From assembly GCA_964017235.1 (NCBI GenBank), contig OZ024931.1, positions 101,078,221 to 101,142,220 of the forward strand: a stretch of DNA of 64,000 bases, in the 5' to 3' direction. The translations under genes and the position numbers were made by a program. This stretch comes from Sabellastarte sp. h YS-2021. Its lineage: Eukaryota; Annelida; Polychaeta; Sabellida; Sabellidae. Below the pieces are notes generated by a model, which did not search any database, was not told the DNA's origin, and worked only from the letters and a program-made list of their open reading frames with translations. Positions 1-11,900 of this stretch are shown one piece after another. How positions within the stretch are numbered: the stretch's first letter is position 1; each line of letters begins with the position of its first letter.

Positions 1-223
1 TATTTTCTTTCTTCTGCTTGTCTTTGAAACTGTCGTTGGTCTTGTTATAAAGTTCCTCGTGCTGTTTAACAGGCTCCACGATAGCTTCTTCGTCTTTAAC
101 CGACTGGGTCCTAGAGTCGAGAAAATTTGTAACCAACATGTTTGATATTTCACCGACTCTCCCCGACAGGCCGGGGAACTGACCGACCATGTAAACATTG
201 GTCCCGCCCCTCCAAAAATGCAT
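1..223 (-). CDS. MADF/Myb-SANT-like protein, 5' part, runs off left edge
   Basis: Reading the minus strand from an ATG at 221-223 (an in-frame TAA lies just upstream) gives 74 open codons to the window edge. The last ~30 residues (around EAIVEPVKQHEELYNKTND and a following FKDKQKKEN) match the first helix of a MADF or Myb/SANT-like domain. Such domains occur in DNA-binding proteins encoded by PIF/Harbinger transposons and in host regulators. In-frame methionines at 188-190 and 137-139 are alternative starts. The true start may be the inner one, because the stretch AAATATCAAACATG just upstream of it recurs in the noncoding region ahead of the Harbinger MADF gene at 46 kb. The C-terminal half of the domain is outside the window. 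Function as a transposon DNA-binding protein is inference; a host MADF gene is possible. Confidence 0.55.
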   Translation of the reverse strand, partial: MHFWRGGTNVYMVGQFPGLSGRVGEISNMLVTNFLDSRTQSVKDEEAIVEPVKQHEELYNKTNDSFKDKQKKEN

Positions 224-531
224 ATACAGTTACCAGCCAGTCGGCTCTAGTGGAACACCTGCATAAGTTTGGCAGTGTTTAATCTGTCACCGAGTTTACT
301 TGTGAGGACTGTCAAGTTTGGATGTACAATGTGCTGTTATTAAAATACGTGTTTCGCAGTCTGCCTGATTCACCACTCAAATATGAATGTATGAGATGGT
401 TGCCGCACACTGAGTGTCCCTGGGTGGGGGTATTCATTGTGTTTGTGATGACAGGGGACTTGGTGAATCACCTGTGTTGTGCCCCACCTCTCCTGTTCAC
501 ATACCAGAACGTAATCTAAGCGGCTACAACC
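224..531. other. Intergenic stretch without recognised feature
   Basis: Lies between the minus-strand MADF ORF and the TATA box of the host gene. Open frames here are short and look non-coding. Divergent promoters could sit in this interval, but I see no specific site apart from the TATA box at its right end. Confidence 0.5.
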
Positions 532-539
532 TATAAAAG
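532..539 (+). promoter_or_regulatory. Candidate TATA box (TATAAAAG)
   Basis: A perfect TATAAAAG lies about 240 bases upstream of a strong donor (AAG/GTAAGT at 780/781). A start site about 30 bases downstream, near 562, would give a noncoding first exon for the membrane-protein gene. No transcript data are available, so the link to the gene is inference. Confidence 0.45.
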
Positions 540-561
540 GAACACGGCTTCTGTCGAGAAA

Positions 562-780
562 ACCCGAACACACACTCGGTCTTATTCGGTTTCAAGCAAG
601 AGAAGACATGAATGGGCAGGGTGTGTTGATATGTGTCCCAAATATACAAGTATACACAACAAAGCACTGGTGTGGAACGAATAGTTCATGGTAAAGAGAA
701 AATCTCATACACAGAGAGGTGGAATCTGAGAATCCCAGTCCTCATTGTTTTACAACTGTTCAGGATACTACCAAACTCAA
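562..780 (+). other. Putative noncoding exon 1 of the tetraspan gene
   Basis: The 3' boundary is a consensus donor, AAG followed by GTAAGT at 781-786. The 5' boundary is a guess from the TATA box. There is a short upstream ORF (ATG at 608) but no frame that joins the exon 2 coding sequence, whose ATG comes immediately after its acceptor. The exon is therefore taken as 5' UTR. It could instead belong to an unrelated transcript. Confidence 0.4.
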
Positions 781-2156
781 GGTAAGTCCGTATAACAGTA
801 ATTACAATGGATATCAACTGTCACATAAACTGCTATACACTCAAATGGTGTGCATTGTGGCTTTACTGCAGCAAGTGTGTATAGTAAATATTTCTGTAGT
901 GACTAAAAGAAATAGCAAATCATGTACAGTGTACATTCCTGCTGGTTTTTCAATTGTGTTATTTCACAAGAAGTAAAGTTTGAGTTTCTGTAAGACATAT
1001 GAATCTTTGATGTCAACTGGTTGTAAATATATGTAATATTTAGCTTTACAGTAAACTGAAATGGACATTACTTAGAGAAATGTTTCTTATTGCAGTGACT
1101 ATTTTAACATTAACATACCAACCATACCTTATTTCCCAGTAAATAGTATGTAGAGTATTATGGTGACAACTGGCAGTACATGTTTAGATGTTAATGTCCA
1201 CTAACTAGTTGTACATGCTTTCTATTGATTTCTCATTAAAACTTCGGTTATTTACAGTTCCATCATACTACAGAATTACGTAGCCATGTGACATTCCTTT
1301 GATTAGGTAATGGTCAATAGAGTTTTGAACCATTTTATCTGAGTTTGTATTCATAATGTGTATTCATTTGTAAATGATTGAAGTGATTTAAATGATCGGG
1401 AGCTTTTCTGTTCGGTTGGGACCCTTTGTGCAACTAAAATTATTACACCAAGTGATCCTGGGAGGAAGACCGATCACTTTGGTCATGATTTAAGCGACCG
1501 AAGTGATTGCAACCGAATACCCTAATAGAGAAAAATAACAAAGTGACTAATGGACAGGGACCTGACCAGTAGAAGGCAATGTTAATGAAAAGGTCCCATT
1601 ATATTTTATGTGCAGATCTGCATGTAAGCAATGGTTTAACTAGACCTTTAATTTGATTTGTTGATTATTGGTTAATTATAAAGCTGAAACGATTAAGGGT
1701 ACTAATCAATTCATAAGTTATGAAAGCACTAGTCGCCACCAAGATGGTTAAAATCGTTTTCTGATGTTTTTGACCCTTATGGGATTTTATGGTATCCTTA
1801 AAACTATGAATATTTCAAGTTAAGACCTTAAAAGGTATCAAATTAAAGTATTTTATCTGTATTTTAATTTTAATATATCAAAATATTATATTGTTAGCTA
1901 ATCACTCAATAAATAGGTGAAGCGTTTGCTTGTCTAGCATCTCACGATCCACCATTTTGTTTGTTTGCATCTGGAACACATGCATGTCCATGTGATGTTT
2001 TCGGTATTTCTTAAACATTCTAAACCTCACAAACCAGTTAGTCAGCAGTTAGTGGAAGCAAATTGTGCTAATCCTTTCAGCTTTAGTTAATTATTGGCCA
2101 CAAAGGGAGGGGGCCAGTGTCAGGTGACTGCACTTTACTGGGATGAATTAATTATA
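781..2156. other. Intron 1, left part; no gene seen
   Basis: AT-rich sequence without a credible coding frame. A small imperfect inverted repeat (ATCACTTTGGTC at about 1474 and GACCGAAGTGAT at about 1495, 11 of 12 paired) is the only structure noted. Confidence 0.55.
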
Positions 2157-4027
2157 TCCCCAGACGAAAGTCGGGGATATATTGGATTCAGGTCCGTCGC
2201 GCCGCCGCCGCCGCCGCCGCCGCCATAGAAATTTCCTTGTGGACGCGATAACTCAAAAACAAATTAATATTTTTTTTTCAAACTTGGTACACATGTTAAG
2301 GGTGCCCAAAGGAAGATCCCTATTTTAAGGTGACCTTAAACTCCCAGTAAAAAAGAACTTATGGCCACCTTAAGGTCAGAAATTGCACTTTTGGCCACTT
2401 AGAGCCCTGTAGGTCACAAACTATGATGCTCAGCTGGCTGAAATTTTACCTGACAACACATTAATATGTTCTTAGTACATGTGCCAAAAATCATGACTTT
2501 AAGTTGAGGAGAAAATTGTGTTTGAGGCCCATAAATACCCCCACTTAGGGATTTTTTGCTATACTTTACACATATTTTGCCCTATAATTTGGAAGTGATA
2601 ATTCTGATGAGTCTCAAACTGTGCTAGGTATAACTTTGATATGTAATCCTTGTCTGTAGAAAATTTTAGGGCTGTAGGTTTACCCAAAGGGGTCGACTTA
2701 AGGTCTCAAAAGTGCCCACAGAGACCCAATTTATGCACTTTTTGCCACTTTCAAGCACTGTAGCTTTCAAACTATGTCTCTCATCTAAGTTAAATATCAT
2801 CTGGGAATGTATCTATGTGTTTTCTTATATGTGCCCCAACATTTAGGCCTTTAATAGACAGTTAACGTGTGTATCAGGACCATAAACACCCACCCGAGTG
2901 ACCCTTATAAGACATTTTTCACATCTTTTTCCCTGTAACTTGGAAATGGTAAGTCTGAGAAGTTTCAAACTGTATTAGATATATATTCTGTGTGTAATCT
3001 TAGTATGTAACAGATTTTAAGTCTGAAGCTTTAATTTTGTAGGTCAAATTGAGGTCTCTAAAGGGCTCCCAAAGACCCAATATTTGGACTTTTTGCTACT
3101 TTTAAGCCCTGTGACTGTCAAACTATGTGACTGATAGAGCTCAAATCCTATCTGAGAATATATTAGTATGTTATTTTTATATGTGCCAAAAATTAAGGCT
3201 TTAAGAAGACATTTAACGTGTGTATGAGGACCATAAATCCCCACCCGAGTGACCATTTTTAGACATTTTTCACATATTTTTCCCTGTAACTTGGAAATGG
3301 TAAGTCTAAGAAGTTTCAAACTGTATTAGATGCATATTCTATGTGTAATCTTAGTATGTGACAAATTTTAAGTCTGAAGCTTTAATTTGAAGGCCACATT
3401 TAGGTCTCTAGAAGGCCCCATAAAGACCCAGTATTTGGACTTTTTGCCAATTTTAAGGCCTGTGACTGTTAAACTATGTGACTGATAGAGCTGAAATCTC
3501 ATCTGGGAATACATTATTATGTTCTTTTTACATGTGCCAAAAATCAAGGCTTCAAGTAGACATTTAACCTGTGTATGAGGACCTTAAACACCCACCTGAG
3601 TGACCCTTTTAAGACATTTTTCACATATTTTGCTCTGTAACTTGGAAATGGTAAGTCTGAGAAGTTTCAAACTTTATTAGATACATATTCTATGTGTAAT
3701 CTTAGTATGTAACAAATTTTAAGTCTGAAGCTTTAATTTGAAAGCCACATCGAGATCTCTAAAAGGCCCACAATGACCCAATATTTGGACTTTTTACCAC
3801 CTTTAAGCCCTGTAACTGTTAAACTATGTGATTGATGGAGCTGAAATCCCATCTGGGAATGCATTATTATGTCCTTTTTACATATGCCGAAAATCAAGGT
3901 TTTTAGTAGACATTTAACCTGTGTATGAGGGCCATAGACACTCGCCCAAGTGCCTTTTTTGACATTTTTTCCGTATTTTGCCCTGTTATTTGGAAATGCT
4001 TAGTGTGACAAGTCTTAAACTGTATTA
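2157..4027. repeat. Hairpin-led repeat element (family P) with ~351-bp tandem units
   Basis: It begins with a hairpin: TATCCCC and GGGGATA pair around AGACGAAAGT, followed by a (GCC)n run at about 2198-2225. A weakly conserved body then repeats about every 351 bases; the phrase around ACATATTTTGCCCTGTAA recurs near 2569, 2920, 3271, 3622 and 3971. The same hairpin and body recur near 9917, 50738, 53601 and 55552, so this is a dispersed family. No protein is encoded. The design (hairpin at the start, tandem core) resembles non-autonomous Helitron-like elements, which is inference. Confidence 0.7.
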
Positions 4028-5215
4028 TATATAATTTTTGTTTGTTATGTATGTCCCCCAAAAAGTTTCAGATCTGTAGTTTAATTGCTAAGGTCTCTTT
4101 AACAATTGTAAAATGCCCACAGAAACCAAATTTATGGATATTATGCCACTTTAAAGCCCAGTAACTGTCAAACTATGTGGGTTATAGAGCTGAAATCTTT
4201 GAATTTTTAAAAGGAAATGCCTGTCTATTTCAATTTTGAATATTAATAATGTTATGGCTATCTTAGTCTTTTAAGAACTTATTTTTGTGTGTTATACCTC
4301 TGCTTGCTGAGTTTTTCACTTTTTAAAATGAAACTGGTTAAACATATTCAAGTAGACAAAATGGACACTTTAAGTGAGCTTTAAGTCCCAATATTAATGA
4401 AATTATATCCTTATGTAGTAAAACTAGGGGATTTTTAACCCTCAACTAGCCCAGTTTTATTCAACTTGCCTCAGTTAATTTTGGCACAGCTCCTACAGTT
4501 ATGAACTCATTTCAGTTGATAATCACATACTTAAAATTCTCAATTCTTTTTGTATTTGAGTACCCCTTTTATATAGATTGTTTGTTTACCATTTATGCTC
4601 AACCCACATCCCCCACCCGGATTCCCCCCACCCACCTCTGGGACCTCCAGCTATATTGAGTGACACTAAATAAACAAAGGTATTTAATGATATCAGATGA
4701 GAAACAAAGAACTCAATGGGGTTGCAGATCTTGTGTAATAGTGAGAGAGGTGTGGAGAAGGGGAGAGGGGTGGGGTGGGAGGTGGTGGGCTTCATTACAT
4801 ATAACACAAAGGGGAGTCAGAACTGAGATTGTGTCACATATTTAGGTTGCATATATATGGACCACATATATAGGTATAGAGGAAATGAATAACTGAAAAC
4901 AATTTGCAAATTCTAAAAATAATATAATACCGGTAAAATAATAATATAAATAATTTTTTTTTAAATAATATTTTATTTGTGAACAAATATAGAAACAGAT
5001 ATGCGCTTTTGGGATTATGAATTTTAGAATGGACATTGAATCATCAATCATTTAAATACTTTGAAGGAAGATTGAAAAATATGATGAGTTGAGTTAAAAA
5101 TAATATTTTATTTGTCAACAAATATAGAAACAGATATGCTCTTTTGGGATTATTATTTTAGAATGGACATTCAATCATCAATCATTTAAATACTTTGAAA
5201 ATAGGTTTAGAGTTA

Positions 5216-5427
5216 TCATTGCAGGAAGATTGAAAATATAATTTGAGTTATGTATTCGGCGTCTGGGGATACACCATCTTCCTTGGGGAGATATAAACAG
5301 AGTAGATTGATGTGCTGAAGTTCATATAATAATGGGTAATTATGTTTTAAAAAATTCCCGATCAAAACCTGTGGCGTGAGTGATGACCTGTCTGGGGATA
5401 TGTTGGCGCCGAGTTGGCCCAATCTAG
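5216..5427 (+). mobile_element. Short Helitron-like non-autonomous element, copy a
   Basis: It starts with TC after an A (ATCATTGCAGGAAGATTG) and ends with a GC-rich near-hairpin (GGCGCCGAGTTGGCCC), then AAT and CTAG before a T. A TC start, a 3' hairpin and a CTRR end inserted between A and T are the diagnostic Helitron termini. It has no ORF. It lies in the first unit of the local duplication. Confidence 0.6.
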
Positions 5428-6009
5428 TATATAATTTTTGTTTGTTATGTATGTCCCCCAAAAAGTTTCAGATCTGTAGTTTAATTGCTAAGGTCTCTTT
5501 AACAATTGTAAAATGCCCACAGAAACCCAATTTATGGACATTATGCCACTTTAAAGCCCAGTAACTGTCAAACTATGTGGGTTATAGAGCTGAAATCTTT
5601 GAATTTTTAAAAGGAAATGCCTGTCTATTTAAATTTTGAATATTAATAATGTTATGGCTATCTTAGTCTTTTAAGAACTTATTTTTGTGTGTTATACCTC
5701 TGCTTGCTGAGTTTTTAACTTTTTAAAATGAAACTGGTTAAACGCCGGTTAAACATATTCAAGTAGACAAAATGGACACTTTAAGTGAGCTTTAAGTCCC
5801 AATATTAATGAAATTATATCCGTATGTAGTAAAACTAGGGGATTTTTAACCCTCAACTAGCCCAGTTTTATTCAACTTGCCTCAGTTAATTTTGACACAG
5901 CTCCTACAGTTATGAACTCATTTCAGTTGATAATCACATACTTAAAATTCTCAATTCTTTTTGTATTTGAGTACCCCTTTTATATAGATTGTTTGTTTAC
6001 CATTTTTGC

Positions 6010-6448
6010 TGTAGCACTCCATCTCTTTGAGAGAACATGTAAACTGTGTAAAAAAGATGTAGAAGATGAGATACATTTTGTTTGTGTTTGTCCAGCTTTA
6101 GAGCTGATTCGTATGAAATATTTCAAAATTTTAAATATAGATAAATCTGAATTATTAATAGATCAATTATCAAGGGTATTAACTCATATGAATGTCAATA
6201 TGGTTATTAATTTTATTTTTGATTTGTGGCAAGAAAGAAAAAGTAAATTATATTGTTAATTTTTATGTATTGAATTGCTGTCTTTATTTACTGTATCTTA
6301 CCTCAAAATATGTTTGCTCTGTTTGTTATTAACTCTCTATTTAAAGTGACTTATAAGCCCATATAGGGCTGGGTATTACTTCAATAGTTTTTGTATAATC
6401 CTTGTCAACATAATACATGTCACTATAATAAACTAATAAACTAAACTA
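6010..6448 (+). pseudogene. 5'-truncated LINE fragment, C-terminal RT-protein remnant
   Basis: The frame ending at 6259 reads through a CxxC...H...C motif (RTCKLCKKDVEDEIHFVCVC), the zinc-knuckle-like C-terminus of many non-LTR retrotransposon ORF2 proteins. It is followed by about 190 bases of 3' sequence. The other copies of the local duplication lack this segment, joining TTTATGCT directly to CAACCCACATCC, so it is an insertion within unit 2. Upstream RT motifs are missing, as expected for a 5'-truncated copy. No clear target-site duplication is visible. Confidence 0.6.
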
Positions 6449-7402
6449 AGTCCCAACCCACATCCCCCACCCGGATTCCCCCCACCCACCTCTGCTTGCT
6501 GAGTTTTTCACTTTTTAAAATGAAACTGGTGAAACATATTGAAGTAGACAAAATGGACACTTTAAGTGAGCTTTAAGTCCCAATATTAATGAAATTATAT
6601 CCTTATGTAGTAAAACTAGGGGATTTTTAACCCTCAACTAGCCCAGTTTTATTCAACTTGCCTCAGTTAATTTTGGCACAGCTCCTACAGTTATGAACTC
6701 ATTTCAGTTGATAATCACATACTTAAAATTCTCAATTCTTTTTGTATTTGAGTACCCCTTTTATATAGATTGTTTGTTTACCATTTATGCTCAACCCACA
6801 TCCCCCACCCGGATTCCCCCCACCCACCTCTGGGACCTCCAGCTATATTGAGTGACACTAAATAAACAAAGGTATTTAATGATATCAGATGAGAAACAAA
6901 GAACTCAATGGGGTTGCAGATCTTGTGTAATAGTGAGAGAGGTGTGGAGAAGGGGAGAGGGGTGGGGGTGGGAGGTGGTGGGCTTCATTACATATAACAC
7001 AAAGGGGAGTCAGAACTGAGATTGTGTCACATATTTAGGTTGCATATATATGGACCACATATATAGGTATAGAGGAAATGAATAACTGAAAACAATTTGC
7101 AAATTCTAAAAATAATATAATAAAATAATAATATAAATAATTTTTTTTTAAATAATATTTTATTTGTGAACAAATATAGAAACAGATATGCGCTTTTGGG
7201 ATTATGAATTTTAGAATGGACATTGAATCATCAATCATTTAAATACTTTGAAGGAAGATTGAAAAGTATGATGAGTTGAGTTAAAAATAATATTTTATTT
7301 GTCAACAAATATAGAAACAGATATGCTCTTTTGGGATTATTATTTTAGAATGGACATTCAATCATCAATCATTTAAATACTTTGAAAATAGGTTTAGAGT
7401 TA

Positions 7403-7613
7403 TCATTGCAGGAAGATTGAAAATATAATTTGAGTTATGTATTCGGCGTCTGGGGATACACTATCTTCCTTGGAAGATATAAACAGAGTAGATTGATGTG
7501 CTGAAGTTCATATAATAATGGGTAATTATGTTTTTAAAAATTCCCGATCAAAACCTGTGGCGTGAGTGATGACCTGTCTGGGGATATGTTGGCGCCGAGT
7601 TGGCCCAATCTAG
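7403..7613 (+). mobile_element. Short Helitron-like non-autonomous element, copy b
   Basis: Duplicate of the element at 5216-5427, with the same TC start and the same GGCGCC hairpin and CTAG end before T. It arose with the segmental duplication rather than by a separate insertion. Confidence 0.6.
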
Positions 7614-8459
7614 TTGATAATATAATCTGGTTCTATGGATCCAGCAGACGATTGGTGACAATTCACCCATGTATTACACTACCACACTAGTGGTTGAGTC
7701 TTGCTACCAATTGATGAATTTGTCAGTGTGGCTGGCCTCACTTTAAAGGCATTCATGATGATTGATTGGCTTCCTTTATTACACCAGTAAATAATGTTTT
7801 ATTCAGCTTAATTTTTTTTATTGGTGACCTGTAACAACTACACTAAACTGTCAAGTAGTGCACAAGAATTACAGTGTTGTATGGCATATTCAGTTCATGA
7901 GAGAGGCGCAATAATAGTGACTGAGGTATACATAAGAAATAACACCTGAGTATTAAAGTTGTATATATACACTGGACCAAAAATAAGTAAATATATAAAT
8001 TTACTGAAATTTTCAGGAAACACAAACATTTACTAACCAATTAAGTATTTACTGATTTCTTGTATTTACTATAACATACATTTATATTGAGTTTTTTATC
8101 AGTTAATGATGGTCAGTCCAAAATAAACTCTCTCTCCAATGTATTTTCCAAATGGAACATTTTCATTGCATTCGCACTGCTGCAGTGGTATGTGTAGAAT
8201 TGGACTCAATCTGATTTTGACAATATAAACCTATTTTATGTAAATTCCATATTAATTAAGTCTATCTGTATTTAATGAGTTTTGTTACTTCTGTGTAGTA
8301 GTTATGGAAAAGGTAAGAAAAATATGAACATATACATTTTTTGGGAGCAATCTAAGTTTGAAAAGAAAAGGATAATAAAAAGGATAGTATTTGATTACAG
8401 CCATGTGGAAACTACACCATGTTTTGGATTTGCACAGTATTTTGAATTTTTTATTTGCT
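7614..8459. other. Intron 1, right part; nothing recognised
   Basis: Non-coding, AT-rich, with no repeat that I can match elsewhere in the window. Confidence 0.5.
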
Positions 8460-8772
8460 GATTGTGTACCTTGTATAACATATGTGTGGTGTGGGTACAA
8501 GGCTATATGTGTTTACACTGTTCTAGTATGCTCGTAGTGTCTATTATGTATTTTGGATTATGTATGAGTACTGGGATGTGTTTACATTGTTCTGGGATGT
8601 TCATAGTGTGTACTTTGTTTAACAGATTATGCATGAATATAGAGATGTGTTTACATTGTTCTAAGCTGTTCATACTGTGTACTTGAACAGATAATGCATG
8701 AGTACAGGGATATATTGATGTTGTTGTGGGATGCTCATGCTGTGTACTTTGTATTTCAGATGATGCGTGGGT
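8460..8772 (+). repeat. ~69-bp tandem repeat that includes the exon 2 splice acceptor
   Basis: Units ending in GGGTACAAGGCTAT (~8498), GAGTACTGGGAT (~8569), GAATATAGAGAT (~8638), GAGTACAGGGAT (~8710) and GGGTACAGGGGA (~8780) follow one another every 65-70 bases. The last unit is the real acceptor (TATTTCAG) plus the first codons of exon 2. Upstream units keep versions such as AACAGATAATGCATGAGTAC, which look like decoy acceptors with in-frame ATGs. Confidence 0.75.
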
Positions 8773-8966
8773 ACAGGGGAGAACCATACCGGGGGGAGCA
8801 GATGCCGGGCCGGGTGACAGCAATCAAGTGGTTGGGTGTTATCCAGCTCATCATGGGCATCCTGCTCTTCATCATCACCATTGTCCTCTTCTCTGTTGAC
8901 TTTGAACACAACAAGGGTGTTGTTTTCTTCTGGCATGTGCTGCTGGCAGTCATAGTCACATTACTG
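8760..8966 (+). CDS. Tetraspan gene exon 2 (first coding exon)
   Basis: 69 codons covering the N-terminus, helix 1 and most of helix 2. The acceptor is TATTTCAG at 8752-8759; the donor is GTGAGG at 8967. Ends in phase 0. Confidence 0.82.
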
Positions 8967-11900
8967 GTGAGGAATGCCATGAGAGAGATGGTTATATTTT
9001 TATATTACATGGTACAGGGCCTCAAGTTCCTATTATTTCCTATTTTTTGACAAATTCCTATTTATTCCTATTTTCCAGGATAATTCCTATTTTTTTCCTA
9101 TTTTGGGTGATGATAATGCATTTTAACTCACTAAATTTTGTTGATCACACGGAAAATGACTAATTTTCTCAGACCATGATAAAGTATAAATTTTACAGTA
9201 TCATTGAAAGATGCTTTATTATAATTGTGAATCTCACAAAATGAGTGCTACAAAAATACCCAATGAATGCCTTTGGCATGAGAAATGGCCTGTCTGGGGA
9301 TATGTTGGCGTCGAGTCGGCGCAATCTAGTTATGATTTTGAACTGAGTTACATGTACACGCATAATTCAATAGAATGTGTTTTTATAAGATTTTTATGAT
9401 GTAATTAAATAAGTATGATGCTTACTCGAGATACACATGTGTCATTTTGACTATATTTTTTCCATTATTCTAAGATAAGTACAAAATAAAGTGAAATGTG
9501 GTGCATCATAATTGCTATAGGGGTGTTGGGAGGCTATCTTGTTAAAAAAAGATTCCTATTTTCACTATATTTTTTCAGTAATATTCCTATTTTATTCCTA
9601 TTTTTTGACTCCCGAAATTCCTATTTTCCTATTTTCTGAGACCCACTTTTAAATTGACGCCCTGATGGTAAATAAATGGATTTTTGTTAACCAATGGGTA
9701 AATAATAGTGCTTAATGTATTTCAAGACAAATGAAATACATAATCCAGATAAGAGTGTATAATAGTTTGTGTTGGTTTTTCAGGCAATGGGGGCTGGGGT
9801 GGCTGGGTGTACCATGAATGCATATGAAGGAGTGATGCATAATCTCTCAGCCGTGAGTATCAACAACTCTCAGTACAATACAACGTTACTATATAAGCAG
9901 ATGTACAATATTTATTTCCTCAGATGAAAGTTTGGGGATATACTGGTTTTACGTCTGTTGCACCACAACCCCCACCGCTGCTGTACGTTTTGTATTGTGT
10001 GTGCGAGAACTCAAAAACGCTTTCACAGATTTCATTCAAACTTGCCACACAGATGTATTTGGATTAGGAGAGGAACCCTATTTTACGGTGACCTTAAACT
10101 CCTAATAATAAAGAATTTATGGCTACCTTAAGGTCAGAAATATGACCTTTGGGCACTTATTGCCCTCTAGGTCAAAATCTATGTTGCACATTTGGCTAAA
10201 ATTTTACCTGGAAACACATCAACATATTTTTCTTACATACAATGTATACCAAAACGCAGACTTTAAATTGAGGTTAAAATTGTGTTTGAGGCTCATAAAG
10301 ACCGTACTTAGACATTTTTTTCGATGTTTTTATGCCATCACTCTGCAGCATTGGCGTCCGCATGAACGACTTCTCCTCCAAAACTACAAAACCCAGAGAC
10401 ATGCTGTTTTTTAACAATACCTTAAATATTGAAGATAATTGTTCAAGCCCTTACAAGTGAGGTACCCCTCCCAAAGGGTGAAAATTTCAACATTTTATCA
10501 TAATTTTCTCATTGACTATTGCAGGGATTTTTCTCTTATGTTACATATATGTACTAGGCCACTAGTATATTCCCTTGTGTGAGTATCAGTTCTGGATCTT
10601 TCTTCATTATTTTTTTATGAATTTTTAAAATAATTATTAATGCATTAAAATTCATGAAATCATACACTAAATCACCTATAACTTGAAAAGTGTTACTTTT
10701 ATTGCACTACAATAGCTTATCATGTGGAACTTGGGTGTCTATCCCAATAGCTAAGTGAGCAATAGCTACTTCCTGACTTTTCAGTACCTTCCATAATGTG
10801 TAAAATCATTGATAACTTGAAAACTATTGCTTATACAGAATTTTCTATTAATATGTTATTCAGATACTTTTGAGTCAGCTATAAAATAGTTAAGTTGCAG
10901 ACCTGTAGTTCATTGCATAGCTGAGTAATGGCTACTTTGAGGTTATCACAGTTGAGTTAATTAGTTGTAACTTGAAAACTATTGCATTTGGAGTAGTTTG
11001 TTTATTACATATTATTCACCTAATTATTGGTCAGCTATAACTTAGTTAAATTGCAGACCTGTAGCTCATTACATAGCTGAGCAATAGCTGTTTTCATGTT
11101 CTCACTGTTGATTAAATCCGTTGTAACTTGAAAACTATTGCATTTAGAGTATTTTGTTGAAATATGTTATTCAGCTACTTTTTCCATAGCTACTACATGG
11201 TGAGTAACTTGGTGTCAATCCCAATAGCTAAGTAAGTAATAACTACTTTCTGACTTTTCAGTACCTTCCATAATGAGTAAAATCACTGGTAACTTGAAAA
11301 CTATTAGATAAACAGAATATTGTATAAATATATTATTCAACTACTTTTGGGTCAGCTATAACATTGTAAAATTTTAGACCTGTAGCTTGTCACTGTTAAG
11401 TAAATCGCTTGTGACTTGAAAACTATTTTTTTTAGAGAATTTTGTTTAAATATGTTATTCACTTACTTTTGGGTCAGCTATAACATAGTAAAAGTGCAGA
11501 CCTGTAGCTCATTGCATAGCTGAGCAATATCTACTTGAAGATTCTCAATTGTGAGTAAATCAGTTGTAACTTGAAAACTATCGTTTTTACAGTATTATGT
11601 TATTCAGGTATTTTGGGGTCAGCTATAAAATGGTAAATTTACAGACCGGTAGCCCATTGCATAGCTGAGCAAAAGCTACTTTGAGATTCTCAGTGTTGAG
11701 TAAAGCAGTTGTAACTTGAAAATTATTGCATTTACATTATTTTTTTTTAACATGCGTATCACCTATTCTTGACACTGTAACAGTTAAGTTTGTACTTTAC
11801 TTCTGAATACCATTTGCAGGGCACAACTTTTGTGTCCTTTTCTGCTTTCACTTCTACTCTGAATCTCAAAACACACAGCAGACAGAGCCCGTTCACAGGC

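Larger units (their letters stand above)
4028..7613. repeat. Tandem segmental duplication (2-3 partial copies, ~1.4 kb unit)
   Basis: Unit 1 (4028-5427) is followed directly by unit 2, which starts again with TATATAATTTTTG at 5428. Unit 2 carries a LINE fragment and stops at ACCTCTG near 6490. A third copy then restarts at the CTTGCTGAG point of the unit (6495, matching 4303) and runs to 7613. The first junction falls exactly after the CTAG end of a Helitron-like element; the second falls at a 7-base microhomology (ACCTCTG). Copies differ by only small changes, so the duplication is fairly young. Confidence 0.85.

Noticed and set aside
719-976. 85-codon frame starting with GTG across the exon 1 donor
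   Set aside because: Non-ATG start, no domain, and its phase at the donor does not join exon 2 at its ATG.
5912-6009. N-terminal part of the 5912-6259 frame as LINE coding sequence
   Set aside because: The same text occurs in duplicate units without the LINE insert, so only the part from about 6010 is LINE-derived.
8694-8759. Upstream in-frame ATG at 8694 as the tetraspan start
   Set aside because: It lies in the tandem repeat before a strong acceptor (TATTTCAG), and the residues do not look like the rest of the N-terminus. Kept only as a possible variant.
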